Positions 1 to 12,598 of a stretch of DNA of 64,000 nucleotides are shown one piece after another. Both the position numbers and the translations under genes were made by a program. The stretch is from Crossaster papposus (taxonomy: Eukaryota > Echinodermata > Asteroidea > Velatida > Solasteridae), in contig JBAIAA010000650.1 in the NCBI GenBank assembly GCA_037893245.1, positions 744,001 to 808,000 on the forward strand. The letters run 5' to 3'. The notes under the pieces were generated by a model. That model saw only the letters and a list, made by a program, of their open reading frames with translations. It did no database searches and had not been told where the DNA came from. Each line of letters starts with the position of its first letter. Positions within the stretch are counted from its first letter, which is position 1.

Positions 1-197
1 ACTATATGCAGCGAGGCGAGGTGAGATTTCAGGAACAATTTTCTTTTGGTATATCGATCGTTCGGTATAGCAATTTTCATCCGCCAGTCCATCCTTTCAA
101 TTTTCAAGATGGCGTTTGTCTTTTTAAATAGTAGTTGGACGTTCAGGAATTAAAAAGTCAAAATTTCAATCTAATTTGTCTTTGTCTGTCTGTGCAG

Positions 198-1379
198 TGA
201 GAATCTCCATGACATGCTAGGTGACCTGTTCCTTCCAGTCAACACACCGGAAGCTCCCAGTAAGGGCTTCTTCAAAGGGCTGTTTGGTGGAGGCAGTAGC
301 ACACTAGACAGGCAGGACTTGTGTAAGTCTTGGCTCTGTGCAATCTCATCAAAGTCGCGTCCCATTTTAGCTAGCTATGGCTATGGCTACAGGTCTGTGA
401 GAAGTGGGCGCGGCTGCTCCCATAGGCGTGCATGTAATTTCCAGCCACAGCCAAGTAATTTGGACACAGCCTTACTTTTGGCCGCGTCTGCATTAAAGTG
501 GTTACGGATTGCTGTTGCTTCAAGCTGTAGCCTAGAAACTTCAACACGGCCTTTCGTTAATATAATAATAAAGAAATTCTGCCAAAATTTTGAAAACCAG
601 AAAACGCAGGAAACATTTTCCCTTTCTGCTTATACAATGGCATTCTCTTAGAAATCATGTAGGAATTTCTTTCAGAGGATTTAGAGAAGAATATTCAAAT
701 TCCTGATCGCTGATGTTCATTTCTTTTGTTTTCTTTTGGCTGGTAGTCGGCGAGTCAAGCGGTAAACCGTCTCGCAGCATAGCCAGGCACATACCGGGTA
801 CCGGGGGCATCGAGGGAGTCAAGGCTAACTCCAGCTCTGCTGCCGGGGAGATGTATAAAGCACGCATTGTAAGTATCGTCCAGTTGCGTAATTTGGGAGA
901 AGTACTAATGAACGATCACAATCTAACATCACGAGTTTGGTCACATGTCAAATCGAAAGTAACATGAGACGAACAATACAAAAAAGCAGTGGCTTTGCCA
1001 CAGTTCATGTGATTGTGATGCCTTATGATTTACTTGTGATGCCTTATGATCGACTTATAATTTACTATGATTGACCTGTGATGACTTATGATTGACCTGT
1101 GATGATGTATGATTGACCTGTGATGATGTATGATTGACTTGTGATGACATATGATTGAGTTGTGATGGCATATGATTGACTTGTGATGACGTAGAAAAAT
1201 ACAGAAGATATTTTTATTTCTTGTTTTTTTCTCTGTAAAAGGCACTCCATGAACGAGGGGAGAAACTGAGCGAACTAGAAGAACGCACCGCCCAGATGAT
1301 GGCTAACGCCGAGAACTTCTCCCAAGCCTCGCACCAACTTATGCAGAAATACAAGGACAAAAAGTGGTACCAGTTCTGA
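198..1379 (+). CDS. STXBP5: Tomosyn (syntaxin-binding protein 5), C-terminal three exons, 5'-truncated by window edge
   Basis: Exons 198-322, 747-868 and 1242-1379 join in consistent phase (1-base carry-in, phase 1, phase 0) and give the last ~127 residues. Visible landmarks are a GFFKGLFGG segment in the first exon, an ARHIPGTGGIEGVK segment in the second, and a terminal R-SNARE-like coiled coil ending KYKDKKWYQF followed by TGA at 1377-1379. This block is diagnostic of tomosyn/STXBP5. Tomosyn is a cytosolic WD-repeat protein whose C-terminal SNARE motif pairs with syntaxin and SNAP-25 and so competes with synaptobrevin to restrain exocytosis. An arginine in HERGEKL suits the zero-layer Arg of R-SNAREs. 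The WD40 propellers must lie upstream of the window. The symbol stands for the single invertebrate tomosyn and does not separate STXBP5 from STXBP5L. Confidence 0.93.
374..545. mobile_element. MITE-like repeat in tomosyn intron (GGCCGTGTT-ended family)
   Basis: A segment rich in GGCTATGGCTA, GGCCGCG and CACAGCC words ends with a sequence whose reverse complement starts GGCCGTGTTGAAG. The same end and the internal TCTAGRGCTACRGCTA word recur at 40808-40968 and 43651-43774. It is non-coding and probably a short inverted-repeat DNA transposon. Its left boundary is uncertain. Confidence 0.45.
1005..1192. repeat. Minisatellite of ~20-bp units in tomosyn intron
   Basis: About nine imperfect units of the type TTGTGATGACGTATGATTGA run across the intron just before the last tomosyn exon. 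A short reading frame across them (mostly His, Ser and Ile) is a repeat artefact. Confidence 0.85.
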
Positions 1380-4300
1380 TGAAGCAACACAAGGCATTGG
1401 TGCTGGCTCCCGGCTACGGGGAAACCAGCTAAATAAAAAAAAAGCAAGCCAACTTTGTGACGAAGCGGACGAAAGATTTAAAACGAAAAACAGAGTCAGG
1501 TGATTTTGAGCCAAGATGTTGGGTTGACGGGAAGTAATGGGGAATTTTCAGCGGAGAGTTTAATCCGCTTCGAAATCCCATCAGATTTTAGCAGGATTGT
1601 TTGAAGGCGAAGAGAAGTAGATCGTACAGAAGAAAAAAAATACTAAAAGCAATTTTTATAAATTCAAAATGAAAAAAAAAGTAAAACAAAACAACAACTA
1701 TAGAACAATGGAAGAGTGAGAAAAAAATTATTTCAGATTTTTGAACCGGGGCTGCGTTTGATATAAAGTATCTTTAGAGAAAGAGATTGGGCGTATTGAA
1801 GTTGATATTCTGGTAGTTGTTAATTCTGCCTTTAAAGCTTCTAAACACACATGTTTCCTGGTTTCTGATGAAATATAAGATCACAAATTCACCTCCAGAT
1901 TTGGTCAGTAATTACTCTCGCAAAAAAAAGAGTCACACTTTCAAATCATATTTTTTTTTCAGAACGAGGGACAAGTTGGCCCAATTAATTTGCGTCATTT
2001 CAAATTCCATTATTTACAGAGGAAGATAATTATTGACAATTACAGAATACATTCCAGGGCGATAAATTGTATTTGTATTGAGTAGGTATTTCAAAGTCGC
2101 TTTTTCTTCAGGAAAAAAACATGAAGGATTTTTGATAATCGCAGTATATCAGCGTTCAGCATTGCGTGCTCCGGTTTATTTTAGTGCTGTTGTGCTTGAA
2201 ATTTCCCAGAGCATCTTGTTGAAACAAGAGCTTAGAAACAATAGCGCTTAGACGGAAAAAGAGGAGAAAGGCTTGAAAGGCTGTAAATAAAAGAAACATT
2301 TACAAGTCACTGACTAAACATGAGAATGTATCGACTGAATGTGGCGAAGAAGCATGCATGCTGAGTGGCGTTAGCAAAGGTTTATCAATTAATAATTGAT
2401 ACTGACACTCTGTTCACATTCCAATTGTTTTCGTCGTGTCGAGACGTTTTAAAGCGTGGTGTGTCGTTCCTTTTGCATGCCTTTAGTAGCTTCTTGGTTT
2501 TGTTAAGGAACTTGTAGGATATTGAGTCTTTAAAAAAAAAAATCTGAATCGGAGAGATCTAAACATTCCATTTCTTAACTTTTTTCCTGCTAATTGTTCG
2601 CTGCTCGTCGAAAACTGCCGAAACGATACCAGAAAAACTAAGGTTATGTTCGTTCTGACGCGTTGGGCGTAAATCCCGTAATCTATATGACTTAGTAGCT
2701 GTGTCCTGTGCTAAAAATATCTTACAGCTGATTTGATATATTTTTGTTGTCGTGTATATATAAATATATATATAAATGTACCGTAGGAAGTTATAAGGTA
2801 GTTTAGAAGATTAGAACAATGTGCACTGTGGACACTTAACAAATTGTTCTTAGGTTAAAAAGTGCAATAGGCCTTGGACTTTGTAATCAATAATTAAATT
2901 GATAATTGATCATTCTCTTCATGACTTTAAACAAAAATAATGAGGATACTGTTTCTTCGTCAAAAAAATAAATGAAAAAAGAGACGATTGAATCGTCACT
3001 CTTTTTAACACAAAAAAAAAAAAAAAAATTGTGTATGAAAAGTAATATATCCAGTCAGTTATCATATTTTTTTTTTGTTACCTCGTTTCAAAGCGTAAAC
3101 ATTGTATATGAATACTTGCATTTATAATTATTGACCGTGAACATATTTAGACATGGAACGTAATAGTACCACTCGGTACGCTAGCTAGACAACTGTTTTG
3201 GGGTACTCTGGACCGAGGCAGTTAATACGACAGATAGATGAAAACAGCTCGCCTCATGTAAATAGACAACAGGAGAGAGAAAAATAATAAAATAAAACCG
3301 TAAACAAGTTTTAAAGATATGATTACGAGTATATAAGACTGTATAGAAACATGAACAGTGTTTAGACTTAGATGACTCAGCTGCGAAATCAATAAGAATT
3401 AGTAAGTACAATTACCTATATATATAAATATAAATATATAAATATATTATCTGCTTCTCAATTTACGGAGGCGCATATATTTGAGTCTGGTGCATATACG
3501 TGGTTATTCTGTCAACTGTTTAAAGGTGTCACGAGACTTGTGTTCATATACTAATGGCAGGTATACCCGTACGCTTTTTGCCATTTTGTGCGTAACTTAA
3601 ACTATCGCGTGAACGACCGCTTTGTTTGATTACGTCGCCGTAGACTATGTACGAGTGAAAACTTGATGGTACGCAACGCCACTCACGGAAGCCGGTTGGA
3701 TTTGGTTTCTTTGAATTACAGTATCTGGCAATCTACAGTACGAGAATTCTTTTCTGTTTTTTCATAGATTTGTAAATACTATGTAGTTATTTTTTGTAGC
3801 GGTGAATTTATCACATGACTGTGTCGTGTCTCTTTGATATATTTTCCCTCCCTTTTTCATACTTATCCCCCTGGTGCATTTGTGTCACTGTTCAGTTTGT
3901 AGAAACTACCCACTCTCTCTAACGTCGATACACTTACAAAGTCAAGAACCAAAATGGAACCGATTACAAATTTACAAACATATAAATAGTATTTTGTAAA
4001 AAAGATTATTGATTTATTTCATCACTTCAGTATTACATTACCATTATTTAAACAAATTATTACTTCATACTGCATGAATAGAAGTGCTCTTTTGACTATG
4101 AATTTCAATTTTAATATTTTATCGTTTTTTTTTGCATAGTTTGAGGAGGTATAGATTATCCTGTGTAAAACCGTATTTCAGAAAGATCTTTTAAGCTTTA
4201 AAACTAGATTTACGAAAGTCCATAAATGGTTTAAAACCTGTATTCAAGACACGTTGTCACTGGTTTTCAGGTTATAAAAAAAGGCATGAAAAAAATAATG

Positions 4301-4480
4301 TAAAAAAAATGTAAAATCAAACCTTTCAAATACCAAAAAGTTTTTTGTTTTTTTTAGATGGACAGTTGCTTTTCTAAATTTGTCTGTGAAAGCTAATAGA
4401 ACGTCATTGTTTGTAGTTTACTTCTTGAAGCCAGATTAAGCATTTTGTAACAATTTAGCTTACACTTTTACTGATGGTAC
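1380..4480 (+). other. Tomosyn 3' UTR and 3' flank
   Basis: AT-rich sequence with no convincing coding potential. Candidate AATAAA signals lie at 1432-1437, 2283-2288, 2966 and 3288-3298, so the UTR could be short or extend for kilobases. Poly(A)/poly(T) runs and TATATA tracts occur at ~2755-2775 and ~3420-3450. No RNA gene or transposon end was recognised. Confidence 0.5.
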
Positions 4481-4814
4481 AGTCATAAACTTACGGGGCC
4501 TCGTACGAATTTGTCTACCCACGGCGGATTTCGGGAAATCGGAGGTATTGCAGGGTTCTGCGGTATCTGTGTGTAAGAAGTCACATATTCGGCGGGGCCC
4601 GTGTGGTGCCCTGACTGGGCTATTAACAAAGTTATTTGTATTTGTTCAATAATATGAGGCACTTGAAAGTTAATTTTGCACGCCAAAATTACAATTATTT
4701 GGTTGTTAACCATTACAAACTAATTATTATTTTAATGAATACTCTAATTGAACATTGCGCTTTGTGGGTGTGGTTTGTGCACAAACTGTGCTTGCCAAAT
4801 ATCTTGCATAGTTT

Positions 4815-4975
4815 GTGTACACGTACTTTCAGCCAATAGAAACCGATGTACACTAAAAGTCACCTACACACATTATTGTAGCCATGGTTGTTACAACACA
4901 TCCAATGGCAGTGTTGTGTGCAGTCACTGTAGGTGACCATGTGAGCTCCTATTGGTTGAGAGCATTGTGTACACA
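4815..4975. repeat. Imperfect foldback sequence
   Basis: GTGTACACGTACTTTCAGCC at 4817 is inverted as GGTTGAGAGCATTGTGTACAC-like sequence at ~4953-4973. Further pairing exists between AAAGTCACCTACA (~4857) and TGTAGGTGACCATG (~4928). The arms are ~50-60 bp around a short loop. It is likely a decayed small foldback MITE; no target duplication was identified. Confidence 0.5.
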
Positions 4976-5704
4976 TACTATGGGAATTGATCACTGATTG
5001 GCTAGGACTGGTCACTGCAGAAACCATTACCACTGGTAGTTCCTATCCAAACAATACATAGTCACTTGTATATGGTGGGGCTGTAGGGATTCTTTTTCGC
5101 TCTTGGCAATGTAATACACAAGCCAAAATTATATCAAAATATTTTCAAGTGACTTAAAATTAACCGGAAATGTTGCATTGAAATAAACAAGTATAATGGT
5201 TAAAGTATTTGTAAGGCACCGTGGCAATAGCTTAAATAATTATTATTTCACAGGGTTTATGTATAATTTGGACAGAAAAATTGTAAAATGTAATATTGCT
5301 AATTTTGGGGGTTTGTTATTTTACTGGATTAGCATACTGGTTAACCCTATACTAAAAGCAAGCAAAAGTCTATTTCCAAGTAAATGTGTTTGTATAATTT
5401 GCATAAATTACTAAGTAGAATATATATAGTTGCTTTGTATAATCATTCAATCATTATGTCTTAACATTGCCAGTACAAATAGCAAATTCCTTTCTTTTTA
5501 TTAAAGTGTAGTCGGATATTTCTCCTTGTTCAAGGGGCGGGGAGGGAGGGGTGCAGGTGTTGATGGGCAAAGTTCTGTAGTAAATTTTGAACTGGATCGT
5601 TCCCCCGGTTTTGCTTGCCAATAAAAGATCGAGATAAAAGTGTTTTTATATCATCTATTCATCACCTAACTTCCCCTCCTAACCACCTCAAACAACCCCC
5701 TTAG

Positions 5705-5915
5705 AACACCGTACCCTACCCCTACCCCTACCCCTACCCCTACCCCTACCCCTACCCCTACCCCTACCCCTACCCCTACCCCTACCCCTACCCCTACCCC
5801 TACCCCTACCCCTACCCCTACCCCTACCCCTACCCCTACCCCTACCCCTACCCCTACCCCTACCCCTACCCCTACCCCTACCACACCCCCTACCCCTACC
5901 ACACCCCTACCCCTA
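5705..5915. repeat. (CCCCTA)n hexanucleotide array
   Basis: About 30 tandem copies of CCCCTA with almost no variation, ending in a few CACACCCCTA variants. It differs from the canonical metazoan telomere unit CCCTAA by one base, so it is an interstitial telomere-like simple repeat and not a proven telomere relic. Reading frames through it encode only dipeptide repeats. Confidence 0.95.
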
Positions 5916-5964
5916 GCCCAGGTGGACACCATCATGCACTAGACGTAGCTGTGAAAGACCTGGG

Positions 5965-6290
5965 ATACCCTTAAACCTTTACCCCACCCCTAACCTTTAC
6001 CCCTAACCTTTACCCCTAACCTTTACCCCACCCCTAAACCTTTACCCCACCTAAACCTTGACCCCCATCCCTAAACCTTGACCCCATCCCTAAACCTTGA
6101 CCCCATCCCTAAACCTTGACCCCCATCCCTAAACCTTTACCCCACCCCTAAACCTTTACCCCACCTCTAAACCTTTACCCCACCCCTAAACCTTTACCCC
6201 ACCCCTAAACCTTTACCCCACCCCTAAACCTTTACCCCACCCCTAAACCTTTACCCCACCCCCAAACCTTTACCCCACCCCTAACCTAGT
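5965..6290. repeat. 19-bp minisatellite, C-rich
   Basis: Tandem units of the type CCCCTAAACCTTTACCCCA, with a sub-block using CCTTGACCCCAT, immediately follow the CCCCTA array and share its CCCCTAA core. The two arrays probably arose from one C-rich seed. Confidence 0.92.
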
Positions 6291-7986
6291 GTAGTCTTTT
6301 CTTTTTCATCTAAATAATTCATTTGACTCTCACTATAAAATTCTTTAAGTGGTATGACAAAGTTGTAGCTAATGAACATGTAGAGAGTTCTCCCACAGAG
6401 ACACAAGTTTTGTGATTCCTTTAGAATCTTGTAAATGTGAGATCTTGTTAATTTTCTATACCAAACCCCGATTTATCTGTGCTCCATACATATGTTGGTA
6501 GGCTTTAGGTCTCAATAGAAATTGTCACAATTTGACCAAGAAATCACACATTCCTTTTAGGGGCAAAAAATGACCGATTTATTTGTGCCCAGTTCATATG
6601 GTTTCCATGTTTCCACATAAGTACAAGAAGTTTCATTCTGTGCCCAGCGACAATGCATTCCATTTTCATGATATCAATAAAATCATTCATTCCATCGAAA
6701 GATATTTTCCATAAAAAAACCAGATCTGGCACATCCTTCAGATAATAACTCGTGTTTTAATACAATTGTTTTGTTATTTGTTAATTATTCATTATAATAA
6801 ATAAAAAGTACTACATTTTTATCCAGTAGAATTCTGGAGTAGATTTACAGATTTTTTCAGTTTATTCACATGAAATTAATTCTGCTCAAGTAACGTGTAA
6901 CATTATTTTCTGTTTGTAATAGTTTTAGTTATGAAACTATCCGTATAGCAGTCTGACCGAGACGTATTATGTATATCTGATTTGTGATCAACTGAAACAG
7001 TCACCTGGTACATTCCCTGCTTTGTTTTATTCAGTGTTTTTTTCTCGACGGCTGTTGCATGTATGCTATAATTTGCATGTCGGCAGTTACAATGCAAATA
7101 TTTAACAAATAACTGTCTATGTACAACGGTAACATTTTAATACAATAATAGTTCAGCTCTCTTCATGTGCAATGTATCACGCATATTTCTTTCTTTTTAA
7201 TAAAAAAATGAAAGAAATGCTTGTGTGAAGTTTTAAAATAATGTCTCCCATGTCCCAGTATAGTAATTTATTAGAGAGTTTCAACATAATAGGTTCCCTT
7301 TTTGAAATAGGTTTCGCTGTATTAAAAATAAAAGTTCAGAAATTGTCAAACTCAATTGTATTTAATATATTGATCGATTGGCTTTATTGTTAAAACAAAA
7401 CCATTTACATTCGTAAATGTAATATTCCTAATAAAAATTAAGGATCCTTAAACAAATCTTCATTATCCAGCTTATTAGTGATCATTAAACAGTTTGTTGG
7501 TAGAAAATGATTTACTGACGATTTTACTCGGACGTAGGGTGTACAGAAAACAAGTCATGTGACAGGCAAGCAGGCGTAAATAAAACATATCCCTAGCAGT
7601 TTAATTACCAGAAATGGAGAGGTGTCGATGTCTATTTGTTTTCAAGATTATTATTCTATGTAATATGCTCAAAAGAGCCATAAATATGCAAACGGTATTC
7701 AATATTTGTTCAAATTCAACATCTTTTAGGAAATTCAATCCCCCCCCCCCCCCCCCCCCCAATAAAAAAATCAATAAAAAAACCTCAAAAAACTCCCATC
7801 GAAATCTAAAAACATTTTCTGAAATTCAAGTCCTACAATTCTATACATCCAATTATTTTTTGACTCTGTGAAACTTTAAGTCCAGGACATAGTGTGCGAC
7901 CCCTCCCGAGTAGTAAGAAATATGAAACTATGACCCTGCCCCCTTTCTATAACCGGCGTGAAATGGTAAGAAGCGACTGTAGACGA
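6291..7986. other. Intergenic, no gene recognised
   Basis: AT-rich sequence with scattered stops in all frames, a C20-like homopolymer at ~7740-7760 and no recognisable splice-consistent coding block. It runs up to the target duplication of the large hAT-like element at 7987. Confidence 0.6.
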
Positions 7987-8057
7987 GTCTAAATCACTGA
8001 TCTCTATAACTGGATAGGTCGAGCGTACATTGATGGGATAGCGAGCCGTGAAGTCAC

Positions 8058-9060
8058 TAGCCTTTAGTCAAGGCCCGCGTGGCTACCCGGACGCGTGACG
8101 TGCCCCGGTTGCTGGTACGAAGTAAAGAAAACGCCTGCAGCGCGACTACGCGAGTGGCGAAGCCACGAGGGCCTTTACTACCTCGTGAAGCTAATCACTT
8201 ATTCATGTATTCAAATAATGGGAATCATGCATATATGCAGATATTTTTTAACCAATCGCGACGAACAACACTTTAGACTCTTCTATTTTTTGAGTGGGGT
8301 AAATTTTAACATTCGGTTTTTAATATGATGCGTTAGTAAAGGGAACAATTAAAACTGTTGAACATAGTGTATCAGATATCTTAGATTTTAGACAAGAAAT
8401 TAAAAAAAAAGTGCAATTAAAACAAAATTCATTACAGAAAATTAACAATAACGCATTTATTTACCTGGAATCACCTATGTATACATTAAGAAGTCTGCAG
8501 AAAAAAATTGTTGCGTAGTCTTTCATACCAGTCGATAATACAAGTCTAGTCGAACAGTGATACACCCAACCACTCTTCTAGCTTTAATTTCAAGGCTGTA
8601 ACCCAGATCAATATATTTAAAGCCTTCCTCGGGGAACTTTTATATACAAAACACAAATAACATTCTAATTTTAATGCAATCCAAAACAGACTATCATTTT
8701 CTTGAACACGTTTACGCAGTCTATGTGAACACGTACGTGACCCCGATCGATCGCGCGCGCGTCGCAAGTGTCATTTGTTGATGTTGAGCGCGTGTGACGT
8801 CACACTGACTAAACAGCTGATCATATTTATACATTTTCATTGGTCAATACTCACAACATGTAATGCATTATGCATGAGAATTTCTCTACCAAATCGGTAG
8901 ACAAATGTAAAGAAAAACATAAGCGTTCTTTGCGAGGTAGTAAAGGCCCTCGTGGCTTCGCCACTCGCGTAGTCGCGCTGCAGGCGTTTTCTTTTCTTCG
9001 TACCAGCAACCGGGGCACGTCACGCGTCCGGGTAGCCACGCGGGCCTTGATTAAAGGCTA
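8058..9060. mobile_element. Foldback transposon nested in the hAT-like element
   Basis: Arms 8058-8185 and 8933-9060 (about 128 bp each) are near-perfect inverted repeats, starting TAGCCTTTARTCAAGGCCCG and very CpG-rich. The 9-bp duplication TGAAGTCAC flanks the element (8049-8057 and 9061-9069). The 9-bp duplication with long inverted arms resembles Mutator-like foldback elements, but no transposase is present and the superfamily is unproven. The ~750-bp interior has no coding signal. Removing it restores the left subterminal repeat of the host element. Confidence 0.82.
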
Positions 9061-9245
9061 TGAAGTCACCGGCGGCCATGATGGGATATTCAAAACATTG
9101 CCTTCGTGCATGCAAAAGACGCGTAGACACGTCGAGAGTGAGACAGTGGCAGCAGCGATGGTGGGTAAAAATGCATTAAAATCCTTTGTAAATAAGTAAA
9201 TTTATTAAATAAACTTGCAGACTGTGCGATCAGTATCTATCTTTG

Positions 9246-9840
9246 TAAAAAATGTCAGGACTACGGTTTTAAGAGAGATTTAGGAGAACATTGTTGGGCG
9301 AAAACGATATTTTCGTTTCGACATGAATTCCAGCGGGATTTTTTCATATTGTGGTCCTATCCATCATTTTATCTGAAAGAAAAACTGGGATATTTCGAAA
9401 GAACAGTAGATTTATAGAATCAGTTGGTCTAGGATACCCTTACAATATGATTGAATTCCACAATACAGGTATTTTCAGACCAATTTTGTACCCATTCTAT
9501 GAAGACTGTCCCGTTGACTTGCACGTCAAACAGTTCATGGTGGTAATTTGTGTACACATTCGTACACAACATATTGTGTCATGAACTATTTGACGTGCAT
9601 ACATTAATGTTCTGTAGAATTATCCCAATATCGCAATGATCACAGTTTTTTCTCTCACAATTCTGGAAGTGTAGAGCCACCTATTAATAATAATAATAAT
9701 AATAGTATTAAATGCATGGTGTAGGCCAAGGCTATCATGGTGGAACTTAGGATGTAGACACGTATTTCCAATACTTCAGAACAATTTCATTTTCGCCCAC
9801 AAATCTCTCTTAAAAACGTAGTCCTGATGACATTCCTTGC
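9246..9840. repeat. Large imperfect palindrome inside the hAT-like element
   Basis: AATGTCAGGACTACGGTTTT with AAGAGAGATTT near 9248-9285 is inverted at 9805-9838. A second inner pair (GCACGTCAAACAGTTCATG at ~9520 with CATGAACTATTTGACGTGC at ~9580) forms the centre. It is a foldback segment, either an internal part of the host hAT-like element or a third insertion. No target duplication was found. Confidence 0.6.
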
Positions 9841-11789
9841 AGTGCTCAAATTAAATTTCACTCTCTGAAGAAATGGGTATGCCAAATAAATTGAGAATTT
9901 TGTGTTTTTAAAATAGCGTCATGTTACAACATTCTTTCCTTGGCATTTAATTTATACCTGTATATTGTTTTTCTTTGTACACTACAGCTAATTGGTTTAC
10001 CCAAGTCCACTTCTAAGATGTCAGGCTGTACAGCTTATTACGGCTGGACAAGTCATAGGACGAACTGCTCCCATTATGACAGAGGGACAACAGATGACAG
10101 CGAATGTCAAAACTTATTTTGTTTAACCATCAGTAAATACGGTAGCTTAATTGACCAACTACGTTTTCCAAGATAAGCTATCTCGGTGTTCCACATTTCT
10201 TAGATGTGCTGCAAATATATTGCAGAACTCTGCGCATCTTGGCATTTCATTTTTTAACAATATAAGTACAGATAATAAAACAGTCACAACAGTCACAAAC
10301 CTAAATTTGTAACATGGAAATATATTGAACATGTGTTTTATGAAAACTGACAAATCTGGTTAAAATTGTATTGTTAATATTCAAAGCAAATTATACAGAT
10401 GTTAAAATGACATGGCTTTACCCAGTCAGTGTTCTCCACAATCACTGGGTAGCGGCCGCCCTGTGTATATGTTACGCTGTTCTGTCATATTTGTATGCTG
10501 CCCTGTTAAAATGTTATGCCGCCCTGTCAAATTTTGCTTTTCAATCATGGTTTTATTTTGCTTTCTTACAAAACAACAATTGTGGTGTACAAATCTTTAA
10601 TATTGTGTTCATATCGCACAAATATCTAGAAACACTCACAATTCAAAGTTAAAGCCGTACAAGGGTGTCCTATTCAAAATTTGGCCTGTGAAGAATGCTG
10701 CCAAATGTATCTTTGCATAGTATCAACAATTATTATTCTAAAATGACATCGCAAGTTTTGTTTTGGTTTTAAATTCATAAACAGTCCGGGGTTAATTGTT
10801 TTTTATTTGGTTTTATAACATCAGTAAACAATACATAATAAGCATATTGTTACTATGGCAGTAGTTATTACATGTTATATGTAGTGTATCAATGTAAAAT
10901 AAAAGCATAAAGCAAAATTGAATCCACTGTGTGACTTATGTCATTATTTACACATGTGATTGATATTTTTAATTGTGATTTATTTCAAGTTTCTCAAGTT
11001 CATAGTTTAAGCCATAGAGGTGTATCTTTATTATACAGCTCTATGGTTTAAGCTCAAAACCACATAATTAATTTTTTCTGTCCACTTGTCCAGCAAGAAT
11101 TTTTGGGACCCTTTCTAAAAAAATTACTAAACATTAGGTTGATTCCAAATCTGGACACTGCCTTAAAACCCCACGAACAAACCGTGATGTGCCAATTAAA
11201 TTTTCCTGAAACACACTGACATTTGTTCAATTTTTTCAACATTTTTTTATTTTATTATAAAATGCACTTTTTAGTGTCTGGATATAAAATTAAACCAACA
11301 ATTTCAAGAATTTCCTTAATCCAAAAAAACTCGTTTTGCCTTTTCCTTGTTCCGGTTTGTGCATAGGCTAAGGTTATGATGTGGATTTCTTCCCCCCACC
11401 TCCCCCCCCAAAAAAAAACAAAAAATAATTTAGAAGTTGGAAATTCTTGAAAATACTTGTCCGACATATCCCATAGACTTTGCACTGCATTGCATCGTCT
11501 CACACGAATGTCTCATATCTTTTCCAAAAAATAGGCCTATTTAACATTGAAACTTGGCGTATACAGGTAATTCTTGGGTGTTATTATGTTTAACTTGATT
11601 TTCCTGATCAAACTGGATCGTTTTGGCGACGTTAACTTCGTTTCCTGTGATATTAAATGAGTTTTCTCGGTCGTGCGCTATACAAACGTGTGTACGCCTG
11701 CAATGTTTTGAATATCCCAATATGGCCGCTGATGGCTTCACGTGCAGAGCCGCTCGACCTATCCAGTTATAGAGATCAGTGGTCTAAAT

Positions 11790-12018
11790 ACTGCGAAAAT
11801 CTCGAGTTTTCTCGCGCGCGTGGGTACTAGTGTATACGTGGGCCGTTTTCCAAACTCCAGCTTCGTCTCAATCTAGGGCGTCGTTCATGCAATTTGGCAA
11901 TAGCTAGGGTTTGAAAAACGGCTCTAATGTCATACGTGACGTGAACTGAAAAAGGGAAGTAAAATGGCCGAATTGATTTCGGTAGAATTAAGCCGACATT
12001 CAGTCGTTTAATTTCGAG
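11790..12018 (+). promoter_or_regulatory. Putative promoter and non-coding first exon of the OCRL-type gene
   Basis: The first unique sequence after the hAT-like element ends in a strong donor (CGAG/GTGAGT at 12019). The next exon starts after CAG at 13256 and carries the ATG at 13268. A 15-codon upstream frame (ATG at 11964, stop at 12009-12011) lies in this leader and could act as a uORF. No TATA box is evident. The transcription start is not determinable from sequence. Confidence 0.4.
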
Positions 12019-12598
12019 GTGAGTATAGCAGGTGTTCGTGTTTTCCTAGATATTTAGAAAGGAAGCATTGACTTGGTGGAGGAAACTTTATAAATACAAG
12101 CTTTGTTCAGGCTGTACTTTTAATCGGAAAACTATATTTACGGAACTCGGAGCGAGAGCGTTATTCATCAACTTCCTTACGCTCGCAGTCGCACTGCAGC
12201 AGAAGATTCGCGTACGTACTTGTACCGGCGGTACGTATCGCTGGAGATCGAGAATGAACGTATATTTACATCCGGGATGGGCACGGAAACGAAACAAAAA
12301 TGTTCCCTTCAAAATGGTTCCTTTTTTCCTCTTTCTCAAACCCACATCACATTTAAGCATACCTCACACAGCAGTCATTCACGACGGCAACGGTTCACTC
12401 CAAACAGAATATTAACATTAACAACAGTTGCTATTATTATAAATGTAAATGGAATGCTAGCTAAAAAACGAAAGAAAACAAATATGGATGATTTTGGTGG
12501 CCACTTCACCAGAAACCCCAGAAGAAGTCCACCGTGCAGTTCCGCTGTACTGTACTGTGTATCCGCGTGGAGCCCAGATTTAAAAATATGTGTGTCTC

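Larger units (their letters stand above)
7995..11781. mobile_element. Composite hAT-like transposon, 3.8 kb, non-autonomous or decayed
   Basis: The left end CACTGATCTCTATAACTGGA is exactly inverted at the right end (to 11781). The 8-bp duplication GTCTAAAT lies immediately outside both ends (7987-7994 and 11782-11789). An 8-bp target duplication is the hAT hallmark. Inverted similarity continues inward: the subterminal block GTGAAGCCATCAGCGGCCAT with GGGATATTCAAAACATTGC at the right matches 8048-8057 plus 9070-9108 at the left, once a nested element is removed. No transposase frame is visible in 3.8 kb, so the element was mobilised in trans or has decayed. It sits directly upstream of the OCRL-type gene. 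Confidence 0.85.

Noticed and set aside
5666-5935. Valine-glycine dipeptide frame
   Set aside because: It is an artefact of the (CCCCTA)n array read on the minus strand.
9070-9199. Possible transposase remnant in the large hAT-like element
   Set aside because: The frame at 8870-9199 is only the inverted arm and subterminal repeat translated. No DDE or hAT dimerisation motif is visible anywhere in 7995-11781.
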